This document shows, in pieces, positions 32,693-44,832 of a DNA stretch of 64,000 nucleotides. Origin of the DNA: Fragilariopsis cylindrus CCMP1102 (taxonomy: Eukaryota; Bacillariophyta; Bacillariophyceae; Bacillariales; Bacillariaceae); the NCBI GenBank assembly GCA_900095095.1, contig FMBT01000298.1, forward strand, positions 186,001 through 250,000, written 5' to 3'. The notes beneath the pieces are model-generated. The model saw only the letters and a list, made by a program, of their open reading frames with translations, ran no database searches and was not told the DNA's origin. Both the position numbers and the translations under genes were made by a program. Each line of letters begins with the position of its first letter. Within the stretch, counting starts at the first letter, position 1.

Positions 32693-35453
32693 ATGAGTGG
32701 ATCCAGAGCGAATGAATTTGTTGAGGAGCGAGTCGCGTTCATGGCTAATCCAAAACATAACGATCGGTTCTTGCCTCGCATTTCCGTTAGCAAAACAGTG
32801 GGTGCAACTGTGGGAAGTTCTGGTGTTGGGAATAGGGGGAACGTAGAAAAAAGTTATCGACCTTTTGAAACGGACGACGTGTCTCGCGTCCTTGATTTTG
32901 AAAATGTTCCAGATCCACCACCGGATGGTCCAATGATGCATTGCGAAAACGATACCGATTTTCCTAGTAGACATTTTGCATTACGAGGTGGATTCCTACT
33001 TTATTTTGGCTTAGGAGATGTAAGTGGAACGGGACGGTCAAATTACGTCACGTATCACGGTCCACCCATAGGTTGTATTCCTTTAGATAAGGTGAAGGTC
33101 GAACTCCCACCTGGTGGTCGTCGTGCGTTTCGCGAGCATTCACAAACCCAGGCACGCACGGGCTACGAAATTGCCATTTTGCATATCGACAACAATGTTG
33201 AACGGCCCCGACCACCAGCCTTCATTGTTGCTGAAAGTTTGGGACAAAGAGAAAAGTGGGCCAAAGCTATTATGGCACGATCGGAAATTGAAGATTATAC
33301 TAAACTTCGACAGGTTGCTGCATTTTCGCAAGATGCTTCTCTTGTGTCGAAACCTGCAGAACTCCTACAACAAACTATTAACGAGAAAAAGAAAGAAGCA
33401 GCAAGGAAAGATAAGTATGATGCCAATGGTAGTAGCAGAGATTTAAATCAGAATAAACATCGATCAACGAGGAAGGGCAAACGTGGGGCTGGAGGTGCCG
33501 GCAAGGACAAGAACAAAGATAGTGCGGTGGACGAAATTACAGTTCAGGATGTTCTAAAGCAATTTGGGAAGAAGAATTTTTCAGAAAAAACATGGATCGA
33601 TAATTACTTCGAGATGCATAGTGATATGGATGCTTCCACACGATGCCGGCTTATGGAGAAACAGCAGGAAGCTATAAAGCGAGGTCTGAAGGGGGCTGTG
33701 CTGGAACAATACGAATACTTTGTTGAGGCATCAGGAGAAATGACAAAAATGGGTCGCGAAGTTGTCGATTTAAAAACGTTAGTAGAAACACAAGTGGAGA
33801 CTATTAAGGAAATGAAAGAAATCGACTTTTCTGGTGCTATTTTGGACCCAGCCGAGGATGACAACGCCAGTGATGGTGGTGATTTGTTCCAAGACCAAAG
33901 AAGGAAGACCATTCGTAGCAAAAGAACAAGCAAACAGTACGGTGGTGACGATGATTCTGACTTAAGCAGTGTCAGCTCAGAAGAAGATGCCAGTTTGAGG
34001 AATAATCGGGACTTGGGAGGTCAATCATCGTCAGCGTTCGGCAGGTCCTCTATGGTTGAAAATATTACCATTGAGATCCCACCACACTTGGAAGATGTTG
34101 CTGAGGAAATATTGGCCTACGTTAAGGAGAGCAGGTACACAGATGCAACTGATGCTTGGGCAAAAACTAAGCAGGAAGTGAATGACATCATGGTGCAGGT
34201 ATGTATAGTTGGTTGATCGATCTGATTTATATCTTTAAGAAATCAAATTGCGCTCTTTTTCAAGCTGAACAAAATCTGATTGTTTACGTTCTTATATTAC
34301 TTTCTATCTTTATAATGCTATCATCGGTCGTTATTAATTATTATTTCAGCATGAAAGACCGATAGACGAGAAACTTACAAAAAAACAGCAGAATCAAGTG
34401 CAGATTTTGGTTGAAAAACTAGATGAACTGGCAGAAATGATAACCAATCGTGTTGTCGAGAATCTCCGTCGAAAGAACGAGGCTATGAAACAGTCATCCA
34501 AACGAGAACGTTCCGATCCATCTGCACACTTTGTACCATCTGTCTCACCTTGTTGCCTAAGCGACGACTCTATATCTCTCCGTCTCCTAGTTAAGCTTGG
34601 AAAGAGCCAAGAAGCAGCTACAGCATACTCGGGCCGAAGGTCTCTTTTGCTGTTAGAAAGGTACGACGGTTAGGTTCCATCGTAATGTATTGGTGATAAA
34701 GAAGATACAACAACGCGTTTAACAATAATCTGGACTGCTTTTTCTTCTTCTTCCGTTTCAAACTTGTTGTTGTTGTTAAGTCTTAACGAACGCCCCTTAA
34801 CAGGTACAGGGAACGTTGACTTGGTTATTTACGCTGCGCAGCTTAGCCAATCCTTCTTTTCCTGTCTTGCTGGTGCGGTTGAAGGTTTCCTCGACCTATT
34901 TCTGTCATCGGCACCTTTACCTGATAAGTCACCAAAGGATGAAACAAGTTTTGATGAACATTCTATTAATTCCAACGCATTAACTATGAGAAATCTACCA
35001 GCTGGTGCGTTAGCTTCTATCGTTCTTTGGTGTGATGGAGAACTAACCAAATTCGCTGCCGCATTTGGTGGAACAAGAGTACTGGGAAATCTTGCATTGT
35101 CCCCACCACCGAGAGATGCTGTAGCACCAAAGAGAGGCCCTCGTATCTTGGGACCATCGAATAGTAAAACAAACAACAGCAACGATAGTGCCAATATCGG
35201 TATTAGTAAGGATAGACAAAATGCGATTGAAGTTGCTGCACAATGTATCGGTCAAGCCTTTCAGTATGCAGCAGAGAACTTGGACGTTGTTGGTTTGCCA
35301 TTATCTCCACGTTTGGCCGAATCGTTACGGAAACGATTAAAAGGATGTGAGGCGGAGGTTGCCAAGCTACTCGAAGAACAGTGGCGTCCTATCGTTTTAG
35401 AATGGGAAGTTACCATGAACGATGACGACGTGCCATTAAACGAACGTATGTAA
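32693..35453 (+). CDS. EXO84: Exocyst complex subunit EXO84-like
   Basis: Exons 32693-34198, 34351-34660 and 34781-35453 (introns 152 and 120 nt, phases 0 and 2), about 829 residues. Residues about 90-200 form a PH domain (FALRGGFLLYFGLGD ... FIVAESLGQREKWAKAI). The EXO84 core begins at FSEKTWIDNYFEMHSD, with helical bundles and a C-terminal YAAQLSQSFFSCLAGAVEGFLDLF segment. EXO84 is part of the octameric tether that docks secretory vesicles at the plasma membrane. Early in exon 2 the frame reads IDEKLTKKQQNQ only if one A is added in the run at 34380-34385. The alternative is a downstream acceptor at 34358, which also restores the frame but gives a less natural sequence. A GTATGT just before the stop could be another donor, with no further exon seen. 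Confidence 0.85.
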
Positions 35454-35459
35454 AGATTC

Positions 35460-35486
35460 TTATATATATATATATATATATATATA
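35460..35486. repeat. (AT)n microsatellite
   Basis: AT tract just after the EXO84 stop codon. Confidence 0.9.
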
Positions 35487-35622
35487 CATTCAATGTATTA
35501 AACGTAGATTAATATTACACTATTGACATGAAAAAGTGGAAAAAGTATAACTGTAACTTTGTTTTTAAAGTAAAGACTTGATAATACTATCTTGTGATCA
35601 TTAGTATAGCATTATTTTTAAT

Positions 35623-36084
35623 TTATATCAGTTCTGAACATCAATAACAATTCAATTACAGTCACAATTAACGAAACAAGAATAAAAAAAGCAATTACAA
35701 TCAATTCAATATATATTGTTAGGCGTTTGATATGATACTTTCTATTTTGGAATATGACATTTAAGTAGAAAAAATGGAGGTCGCCGAACGATATGTACTA
35801 AGATATTATAATATTTACTTTACTCACCTGGATCGTCGTCGTTGTATTCGTATTCATCGTGTTGCGTTACCATCTAGTAAATGAAATTTAGAGTTGATCC
35901 CGGTTATATGAAAGAGACAGATATATAATTTAAAAAGAAGAAGAAGAAGAAGAAGAAGAAGGAGAATGACAGAATTGTTAGGGTCTTGATATTTTTTGCT
36001 TGTCATGTCATGTATGCAAAAACGGGACAGCGTGTTGCAGCCGTAATCTAATTGTACAATAAATATATTATATACATATACAAT

Positions 36085-36126
<42 letters not shown>

Positions 36127-36670
36127 ACAACCGTACCTGCATATCCCCAAGTACAGCATCGACTCGTGAACTTTGTAGTCGTAACATTTGTCTTTCTCTT
36201 CTTGATTTCCATCTCTTACAAAACTTCCAGGCGATACATATAATGATAATTCCAATAGTACAAGCAATTATGGTACCATAAAATGGATTCATCACAATAT
36301 TAGTATAATTAATAGATTTATCATTTGTACTATAGTCCGTAGCCGCTGTTGGCGAATACGGATCACCAGCCGGATAATCCATCGAATAGGATGGTGAACT
36401 TATTGGAAATGACGTCTTCTCGTTATCATATGCTGTAGGAGATGATGCCGGTGATGTAGCTGTAGTAGGAGATGGAATTGGTACCATAGATGGTGCCACA
36501 GTTGAATTTCCTGTTCCTTCCCCAGGAACGATATTATTAGTAGTATTAGTATTACTGGATGTAAATTCTGTTTCATTATTATTATCATCCTGCAAAAGTC
36601 TCTCTACAAATTGGAATTGTTGCTGCGAGGAATGCAAATCATCATTCATATTATTTCCGTAAGTAACCAT
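35623..36670 (-). CDS. Single-pass membrane protein with GDMQ...DDDPELI tail, three exons
   Basis: Exons 36670-36137, 35873-35828 and 35633-35623 give 196 residues. The last coding exon carries only 11 bases, ending the protein in DDDPELI. Introns are 263 nt (containing AT and AAG microsatellites) and 194 nt, phases 0 and 1. Residues 1-125 are Ser/Thr/Asn/Pro-rich with many NxT/S sites. One transmembrane helix follows (FYGTIIACTIGIIIICIAW) and then a basic cytoplasmic stretch (KFCKRWKSRRERQ) and SSRVDAVLGDMQMV. I associate this juxtamembrane tail with a diatom family of small membrane proteins of unknown role; that is from memory, not a search. The tail could be a sorting or adaptor-binding signal. 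No clear signal peptide follows this ATG. Upstream in-frame codons are translated GA repeat and were not used. Confidence 0.7.
35934..35963. repeat. (AAG)n microsatellite in intron
   Basis: AAG trinucleotide tract inside intron 1 of the small membrane-protein gene. Confidence 0.85.
36089..36122. repeat. (AT)n microsatellite in intron
   Basis: About 17 AT units, 13 bases inside the donor of intron 1 of the small membrane-protein gene. Confidence 0.9.
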
Positions 36671-36721
36671 CGTTGAATCGTATCTAGTTCGTTTCGTTTC
36701 GTTGTGTTTCGTTTCGTTGTT

Positions 36722-36761
<40 letters not shown>

Positions 36762-37877
36762 ACTTCTCTCCACAATACAATTATGAAACATAAAAAGGTG
36801 TTTTGCTTTTGTCGTAACTTACTTCGAACTTGTAACTTAAAAATTAGATTTATGCAGGTTTCATTCATTCGCGGTCATAGTTTTTCATGGATTTTCAACG
36901 TCGGTCACGGGATTGAGATTTTCTTTTGAATCGTGGACTAATGATGAATGATGCAATACAATTTTTATACAGTATATATTATTATCAAAACAACTTCACA
37001 ACACTGACAATAACTCCTTGTTATCTACACATTAGTACAGTAGGAGTCAAAGGTACAATTTATCGAATATTTGATGCCAGTACTTCTTGACATGTGTTAC
37101 ACAAAAAAATTTACTCGAGCAAGCACAATCAAACACATCATGCTTAGGAAGGAGGAGTGGAGGATGTGCGTGTAGACACGTGTGTGTGTGTGTGTTTGTG
37201 TAATGTTGCCGTCCACAGTGTTGTTGATTTATACTGACATGCCCTGAATGAATAATGTACAGATAATATTATCAATCAGTGAAAGGAAAGTATCAGTCAG
37301 TTGAGGCCTCTAGATTTACACTACTGCCACTTAAATTAAACAGTAAAATATAGTTGAAGTGAGAATTCTGAGATCAACAATACAATGACCAACTTTCAGT
37401 AGGAAAGTCAGAGAAGCAATACCAAAAATTACTTATAATGATTTAACCATTTTCCTTCCCTAGTTTGATTGGAAAGGCCATGCTCAAGATCTAATAGCAA
37501 AGAGAGAGAATTGCAATTCTAAATGATAGTACACACATTGTCCAAAAAATAATGATACATACATAATATATTTCAATTTTACAAAACTGGAAGACAATGC
37601 ACATAATGATTTTCTCTCTTTTTCAAAATTGTGAAAAGTACCTTCAGGAAGTAAAATAGCTAGTTGAAATATAATGTTACTGCTCTAATTATTTACTATT
37701 ATAACTTGTTATTTAAAAGCTGCCGCTTTGCTCCACTACATCTTGGAAAGATGTAGAGTCAACAGTCGACCCGCCTTGCTCTAATTATTTATGTAAGATT
37801 ACTTCTACTAGTTCGAACATTATAGTCATACAGTAGCATACATACTTGATCCCTTAGTTTTAAAAATCCCTTTAGTT
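36671..37877. other. Intergenic, no gene seen
   Basis: About 1.2 kb upstream of the small membrane-protein gene and downstream of DRE2. It contains a CT tract at 36725-36756, a GT tract near 37180 and TACAGTA words at 36969 and 37035. No gene-like ORF. Confidence 0.55.
36725..36756. promoter_or_regulatory. (CT)n / (GA)n tract 55 bases upstream of a start codon
   Basis: About 16 CT units, reading GA on the coding strand of the membrane-protein gene, directly in its presumed 5' UTR or promoter. GA tracts near starts often act in nucleosome exclusion in eukaryotes; a role here is only inferred. Confidence 0.4.
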
Positions 37878-38672
37878 TTAAAGGTCATCCATTAAATTCA
37901 AGACGACATGCTCTTCACCGGGTTTAAAAGCGGGCTTGCCTAAAAATGGACAACCTGCACAACGGAAAGCATCTCCCATAGGGCACTTACCACAGGCAGA
38001 GCTCGGAACTTGTGCTAACTTTGGTTGATAATCTGCAGCTCCCCCTGCTTCTCTTTCTGCCCGTCCACACGTACAATCATCACATGGCTTTCTTCCCGCG
38101 CAATCGTCACCATTTGCTTCAGACTGAGCACCCATGGCAGGTGGTGGTGCTAGTAAGTTGTTGTCATCCAACAATCCATCCTCATCAATCATGTCGGCAT
38201 CATCGTCATCATCGTCCATCATACCTAAGTCGAGACGTACAGCGATTGTATTCTTCTTCTTCTTCATCAATCTTAATGGAGCTGCACCGACAGGAGCAGA
38301 AATTCTTCGTGTTGCAGTCAGTACGCGACTTCCGTCGGCTTCGCGACGTTCACTGGCGCACTTCAAACCAGCTAAGAGGAAGGAAGTATTGATGGGTTGT
38401 AAATCAATTTTACCATTTTTTGCTCCTCGAACTTGAATGGAAATAATAGAAGTGGGAGAAAGAAGTGGTACCCAGGTTGCCAATTCCATCGGATTGTATA
38501 TTTGTGCAAGTTCGGATCCGTCTACGATCACATCAAGTTGGTCCAAGGATGATGGAGCAAGACCAATCTTAGAGGAAGTAATCTCGTCAGCATTCTTGGC
38601 GACAAATGTTTGAGAGTACGAATTTGGATTCGTACATATGGCACTACCAAGTTGGAGGCAGATAGTAGTCAT
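37878..38672 (-). CDS. DRE2: Anamorsin/DRE2, cytosolic Fe-S cluster assembly factor
   Basis: 264 residues, single exon, ATG at 38672. DRE2 receives electrons from the diflavin reductase TAH18 and feeds the cytosolic iron-sulfur assembly (CIA) pathway. The two cluster-binding motifs are clear: [16 protein letters not shown] (a C-x5-C-x2-C-x-C spacing) and [15 protein letters not shown] (CX2C-X7-CX2C, the twin motif), followed by the family ending [18 protein letters not shown]. The first 130 residues are a short methyltransferase-like domain, with an acidic linker ([14 protein letters not shown]) before the clusters. The first spacing is shorter than the usual 8 or more residues between the first and second Cys, so another ligand may take part. 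No frame breaks. Confidence 0.95.
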   Translation of the reverse strand: MTTICLQLGSAICTNPNSYSQTFVAKNADEITSSKIGLAPSSLDQLDVIVDGSELAQIYNPMELATWVPLLSPTSIISIQVRGAKNGKIDLQPINTSFLLAGLKCASERREADGSRVLTATRRISAPVGAAPLRLMKKKKNTIAVRLDLGMMDDDDDDADMIDEDGLLDDNNLLAPPPAMGAQSEANGDDCAGRKPCDDCTCGRAEREAGGAADYQPKLAQVPSSACGKCPMGDAFRCAGCPFLGKPAFKPGEEHVVLNLMDDL

Positions 38673-39208
38673 GTTCTATTAGGCTTTCTCAAGCAATTCC
38701 AAAATCAATATCTCGTTGTTGTTTAGCTTTGTTCTTTCTCTTTTATGATCAATGCTATCAGCACGACGATATAATAATCATTGTGTTCATTTCCTTATTA
38801 TATTTTCAATCGTATTGAAGAAATAAAATTATTTCTTCGTCGAGCGTAATAGACGTTTGAAGGACAGACTATCTCATCTTGTAATTTTTTTTCTATTATA
38901 TTTATGTGAAAACTACTCTATCACATAGTCTCCTCCTAGTGTAACTTTGGGTATAGCTAAATAAGTACTATTACAAGGTCTACAGTATGTGTTTTTTTTA
39001 AATGGCGAAGATCATGCTGAGTCATAAATTGTAACTATTCAATTTTATCATGGGCTAAAATCTATCTAAAGATATCAATTCTCTCTACTAATTGATAGAA
39101 AAGGGGCAGCTGATAGCGTCGTCGTTTTCAAATTTTTTTTAAAGATTATTTCAGAGTTTAAAAAAAGAAAAGAGAATAAAACGTAGTTGCGCATTTTAAA
39201 ATTATATT
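38673..39208. other. Intergenic, no gene seen
   Basis: About 540 bases between two minus-strand genes, AT-rich, with no convincing ORF. Confidence 0.6.
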
Positions 39209-41478
39209 TTAACTTGGTGTGTTCCAGGTTTCGACCTTTTCGTACATTGCCGGTCGAATAGAAATGACTCTCCATCCCGTTCGATCTGTTTGCTGCTCCC
39301 TCACCACCATCAGGGAGCTCGTTCGCTCCGCGTCATCGTCGCTACTCGTGCGTTCGTCGAGAGTATCCTCTCCGTTGCTGTCCTCAGCGGCTCGAACTTC
39401 TTGCAAAGAAATTGATTCTGTCGTAGTGGTATGGAATTGAATCAAGGGTTCGACCTCCCCAATAAGAGACTGAGGATAAATATCAAAACTCTGGTGACAT
39501 TTAATAGTAACGCTGGCTAGTCGCACGAGAATATCAATGGTCCCGGGACGCACCATTCTATCCCGGTATTCCATTGTATTAGTTGGGACGACCGCTACAT
39601 CGTCGTCTCCAAATAAGTCTTTGCTATATTGTTGAAGTTGTAATAGAATAAATGAAACGAAAATGTTAGCCAATTTTAGTAATTTGACACAGTATTCAAA
39701 TACTGTTTTTTATCAAACTTGATTCTCTATTCCAATAAATAACTCTACACTTACACAAAAAAATAGGCGTCGCCACCATTTCCGGTTCTACTCGCAGCAA
39801 TCAACAATCGTCTCGTCAAGACATCTATTGTAGACAAGTGAAACTTCCCATTACGACGCCGACGCGAAGATGAGGATGATGATAACTTTTTGATACGTGC
39901 ATTTTCGTTTGGTGAATCCATAGCCAGGGATGAATCACATTCAGAGTTGGAAAGAATGGCAGACTCGTGTTCTGATAAATCACTGACGACCTCTTTTTCG
40001 ATAGGCGAAGATGCCCCATCAGAACTTAGTTCCGAATCATTCTCTAGTGGTGGCGATTTGCGGTCACGGAAGGAACGTCCCGACGTAGCATTTTTACGAG
40101 TAGATCTTCGTCTCTTTTCCGGAGAAGGAGCTGTTAATGTCCTCGAATTGAGTGTCTGTGTCAACATTGATACCAGCTCCTTCCGACTCGTAACAGGGGG
40201 TAACACGTGGCCGTTAACAGTTATAATTTCTCTTCGCAAATCTCTCAATGCTTGTCGAACAGCGTCGGGGTTGTTACAAAGACTGCCTACATTTTCTGCC
40301 GTAGCACATACATTGGGTGGTAGCTCAATGCATTGTAATTGTTTACTATGTATATGACAAACCTCCAAGAGATGTCCGATAGATTGAAATTCAACCGTCT
40401 TGAACATCTTCCTCATAGATGGGTCGACGGCACGGATTAACATACGTTCAAGTTCACATTCCATGACAAGTCGCTCCCAATCAGCTTGCAAATGTCGGAG
40501 GAACTTGATAATGAGAGGTGTCAATACGGAATCTGCGTTGACCTCGGGCGTTGATAGAAAAGCCAAAGAAGCAAAAGAGGTTCTATGTTCGTATTCAGAT
40601 ACGACGCGATGTATGACTTTAGTAGTTTCTTCCGATACGCATTCGACCGCAAGCATCTCCATGGTGAGACAATGTAGTAGACGGGTCAGGACGGGATTGA
40701 CGTTACGTACATAATTCGCCGTTGCGATAAATGAGTTGGTTGTATATCGGGCACGTGCTCGAATTAATTTCGGCGTCTCCATAGCAATCACGCATTCTTC
40801 GTTTAGATTCCGAATTCGTTGCAGTGCTCGGATATAAAGTTCTAAACGAACGACTAGATCATCTCTAGCGATTTGATCATGTTTGACCCTATTAGGATCG
40901 GCGGATTCACCGATCATCATCCTACCCATTTTTTCGGTATTACTTGGCACTCTAAGATGTTTTGATGGTTTTGGTATTTTTTGTTCAAATCCAAAACCAG
41001 AAAGACCATCCTGAAGGGAAATCATAGAATTTTTTGTAGTCGATTTCTTCCTTTCATTAGAGATGTCTCGACCTATTGATTTCGAAGATTCATCCTCTGG
41101 ACCTGGAACTGTTAGAGAGCATCCTGCTAAAAATGCCTCCATTCTAGCCTTGGTCCTCCTCGAAAGGGATGCGTATTCCTCTTTTTTAAGAAGTATTTGT
41201 TCGTTTCCGTTGATGTCATTATTACTGACTGTTTCTTCTTGAAGATATTCTCTCCAATCACCACTCCTATCGGCTGCACATTTTTTCTCTTCACTGCTGG
41301 TGACGCTGTTGTCATTTGGAAGATCTAGTGGTCTCGTTTGAAGAGTCTTTGCGGTTAACGCAACCAAGGGTTGACGCAATATTTGGATGTTAGATTCGTT
41401 GCTCCTGTATGGATCCAAGTTAGTTAAATACCAGCGAGCCGCATCTTGTGCCATAGATCGAGGATTATTATTACTCAT
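39209..41478 (-). CDS. Unknown conserved-looking protein, about 710 residues
   Basis: Exons 41478-39755 and 39623-39209 (131-nt GT-AG intron, phase 2) join as DAYFFV/KDLFGDDD. I do not recognise the family. The first 60 residues (RSMAQDAARWYLTNLDPYR) and residues 225-440 are helical and look globular (LVVRLELYIRALQRIRNLNEE, LTRLLHCLTMEMLAVECVSEE, FLRHLQADWERLVMECELE). Residues 470-560 are Ser/Arg-rich and disordered, with a run of six Ser then RRRRNGK that may be a nuclear localisation signal. The last 150 residues hold a strand-rich segment (GTIDILVRLASVTIKCHQSFDIYP) and an acidic Ser-rich tail. A nuclear or scaffold role is a guess. No frame breaks. Confidence 0.65.
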
Positions 41479-42022
41479 GATTGTATCGATTCATTCGATC
41501 GTTCAGTCCTTCCTGGTATGTTTGTTCGTTCACTTTTAGTACATTAGAAGTATGCTGTGTTGAGAAGGTTTTTAGAATACAATACTTGAAGTAGGTTTAT
41601 ATTCAATATAGGTGTTATTGTTTTGTGTTCAAAATTCACAAAGAGCGAAATAATGCCGTTGAATTTATTATTGAATGAAAATAGGCAATTTAATAAAATG
41701 TCTATGTTTATTATAAATAGTCGAACGAGTCGAGTGAGTCGAATCGAGTCCGAGAACCATATTTAAATATCACACACATCACAATAAAAATAAAATTTAC
41801 TGATCATACAATTTTCTGATTTGATGATGCTGTCGACACACGCTTTCGACAATCTCTACATGTAGGACAGTCTTCTTGGATATTGATAGGACCTCTATCA
41901 CTGTCGATAGGAAAAGATACCAGAAAAAATTGTACGGTAACGCAGTGGATCTTTTTGTTTTTCCTAGGTTTGATTTAGAATTTTAATTGACGACAGGAAT
42001 TGGTGGATATAAGAAAAAGAAG
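41479..42022. other. Divergent intergenic region
   Basis: About 540 bases. The ATPase frame is open from 41987 but has no ATG until 42023. A possible acceptor (TTTTCCTAG at 41960-41968) could mark an upstream exon, but I found no frame-consistent one. Confidence 0.5.
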
Positions 42023-44815
42023 ATGATGATGGGACCGCCAACTTCTTTATATATCGGATCTTCTTCAATTCCTATCTTATTTGCAGAAGTCATACCCATT
42101 GTGTTGGGTACGACCAGCGCTGTTGCGCCACCACTCAGCAATTTTGGGGTGAAGCAATTCTTGCTTCGAGAAACTGAAGTAACATCAATAATAGGTGCGG
42201 CCATCATTGGGAATAAAATCTCTAATGAAAGTCAACTTTTCATCCGTTGGAAGGAAGAAAGCAATAATAAAGATGGGACTGTCACTAGTGGTTATATATT
42301 TCAAAATCAAACATTAGTATCTCCAGGCAGTAACGATCATGTCGAGTCCACTGATCAAGATACTTTCCCTCTGGTTTACATCCCTTCTGACGATCCAACC
42401 ATCATCGACCGTCAACCATGTTGTATTATTGCATATACCTACCGTGATTATCTTTCTGCTACTTCTACTACATGTAGAGGATTGCGTGATCAAGAAGATT
42501 CCTCAATGTGTTACTTTACTCGAGGTACTTTGGTCAGGATACTTCCATCTAGATTGGCAGTAAACTTACCCGGTCGACAATCATCTTTTAGACAGGGATC
42601 AGATAATACGTCACAGATTTCATCATCTCAGCTGTCTTCATTTTTCGTTCGACGAGAATCAATGTTGAATGATTTGCTTGGTGAAGAAGGTTTTACCAAC
42701 ATGATTTCATCTACTATGGAGGAGGAAGTATTACAAAATCATAATCAACAAACAATCGATGAATTGTACTTGAAACTGTCCACTACCATGATACCTATTA
42801 GAATCGGTACAACTCGTGATGCATTCAGTGTACAAAAGGAGCAAGAACGACAATTGATAAGAATAAAACGATCTATTCAAGCGTTTTGTTGCGAATCAAC
42901 GAGGGAACAGACAATACACAAAACATCCACTCTATCCAGAAACAACAAAGCAGGTTTGCAGTTGTGGCCATCACTAATTGTTCATTCTCCTAATCATGCC
43001 GATGGTAAAACCCTTTTGGTTCAAGCTCTTGCAAAAAAGCGACTGGGTGTGCCTCTATACACTTGATTCGTCCTGGTGCCCTTCTTGCAAAGTATGGTAT
43101 TCATGCAGATGCAGCCCTAGAATCACAACTCCACGCGATTATAGTAAGTGCAGCCTGTAGGAACCAGTCGATTTGTATCATTTTAGATCAACTTGACACG
43201 ATGATGCCTCCACGACTATCGGGACGGTCTAGTTCGGGAGATTCTGCTCTTCCCGTCTTAAATGCAATGTCATCATATTTACGGAAGATCACAACTTCGT
43301 TGCAACGACACCGGGAGTGGCCATTTCCTACGAAGAATCCACTTTATAATCCTACAACATGCAGTAGTTCTGGTAACGCAGTCTTCACGGCGGAAATCTG
43401 CCTAGTGGGGATCGTCACATGTCCAGACGATGGTTGGAAATCATCCCAGAAGAGTAAGAATGGTAGTATCGGTGAAGGTGGCTCAACCATTCTCGACTGC
43501 ATGGTAGGTGATCGATATCGGATCCCGCTTCTAACAGCTAAAACCGTTCTATCTGCCTTTCATGCAGCATTCACCAAAGAGGGCATAACACTGGAAGCGT
43601 CCGCGAGGACAAGACTATCAGTGATAGTAGCTTCTGCAGCATGGGCAAAAGGAAGTGTATTTCATAGGGTTGCAAGACAATTGAAACAAATCCTAATGAT
43701 GAGTTCAAAATGGGATGATAGTACAATGAGTACAGCAACCTTGCAAGATTTAGAGAAAGCTATAGCTCTGATAAAGATAAATGTTACTAACTCTGCACAA
43801 GTAAACATTCAAACTGAGACTGAAACTGAGACCGAAAATTCTTTGGAAGAGAGCGTGGATAAATCACCATTGCACTTCGCGTCGATTGGGGGAAACGAGC
43901 AAGCCAAGGTGTCGTTAGAGGACGCACTTGCTTTCGATCCTGCTAAGAGAGATATGCTGTCGAGATTTGGTCTTTCTCCACCAACCGGTGTGCTACTATA
44001 CGGGCCTCCCGGAACAGGCAAGACGCTTCTTGCTAAAGCGGTTGCACGGATGTTGAAAGATCCATCGTCAGGAGAACCAGGTGGAACATTTATGTCTCTT
44101 AGTGTCAGTGAGATTGTGAGTGCCGAGGTTGGGACCAGCGAAAAGATGATCGCCTCTAGCTTCGAATTTGCTGAAAAGAATGCTCCTTCGGTAAGTTATT
44201 TAGTGTCAACTATCTTCTTCCTTTTTTGCTGGCCTCTTTGTAATTACATTACTAAATGAGATTTAATTCGGTTCGTTGATTGCTCTTGAACAGGTAATAT
44301 TCCTTGATGAATTCCAGGCACTTTTTACTGATAGAAATCGAGGTGGTAGCGGAAAACTAACAACTACGTTATTGCAGTGCTTGGACGACATAAAGAGGTG
44401 GTACGAAACAGCTGGAGGGGGAAACCGCGTAATTGTTATCGGTGCTACAAACTCTCCTTGGATGATTGACTGTGCATTCTTACGTCCTGGTAGGTTTGAT
44501 AGAGTTGTTCATGTTGGATTACCAACTCTTTCAGAAAGACAGTCAATTTTACTAGTGCACATCAGAAAAATGAGAGTACGTGATGGGGACAACCTTAAAC
44601 ATATGAGGAAATTATGTGAAGAGCTTTCTATTCTTACAGAAGGATTTAGTGGCGCTGATATTGCTGCTCTATGTCGGGCTGCAGCTGTTCGAGCACTAGA
44701 GAAGGGCGAAGAAAGTATTGTTGAAGAAAGTCATTTCATAGAGGCGATGAAACATGATCTACAACCTAGTAGCGATGAAATCCTGGTACAAAGGCTAGAA
44801 AGATGGCGTCCTTAA
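42023..44815 (+). CDS. Tandem AAA+ ATPase (CDC48/SPATA5/PEX-like) with degenerate first ATPase domain (1 frame break)
   Basis: First in-frame ATG at 42023 (alternatives 42026 and 42029). Exon 1 is 42023-44190 and exon 2 is 44294-44815, with a 103-nt intron, phase 0, splitting the second Walker B just before VIFLDEF. About 896 residues. The C-terminal ATPase domain is complete: LYGPPGTGKTLLAKAVA (Walker A), VIFLDEFQALF (Walker B), VIGATNSPWMID (sensor 1) and FLRPGRFDRVV (arginine finger region). The first domain is degenerate, HSPNHADGKTLLVQALA for Walker A and IIILDQLDTMMPP-type Walker B, so it probably binds but may not hydrolyse ATP. The frame steps back one base at 43063-43064. The family branch and substrate are uncertain. 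The stop lies 17 bases from the MMS19 stop. Confidence 0.8.
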
Positions 44816-44832
44816 CAAACTATTTAGAAATT

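Noticed and set aside
36671-36868. N-terminal extension of the small membrane protein through the GA repeat
   Set aside because: The extension encodes a pure RERERE tract from the dinucleotide repeat and an unlikely lead sequence; the ATG at 36670 is preferred.
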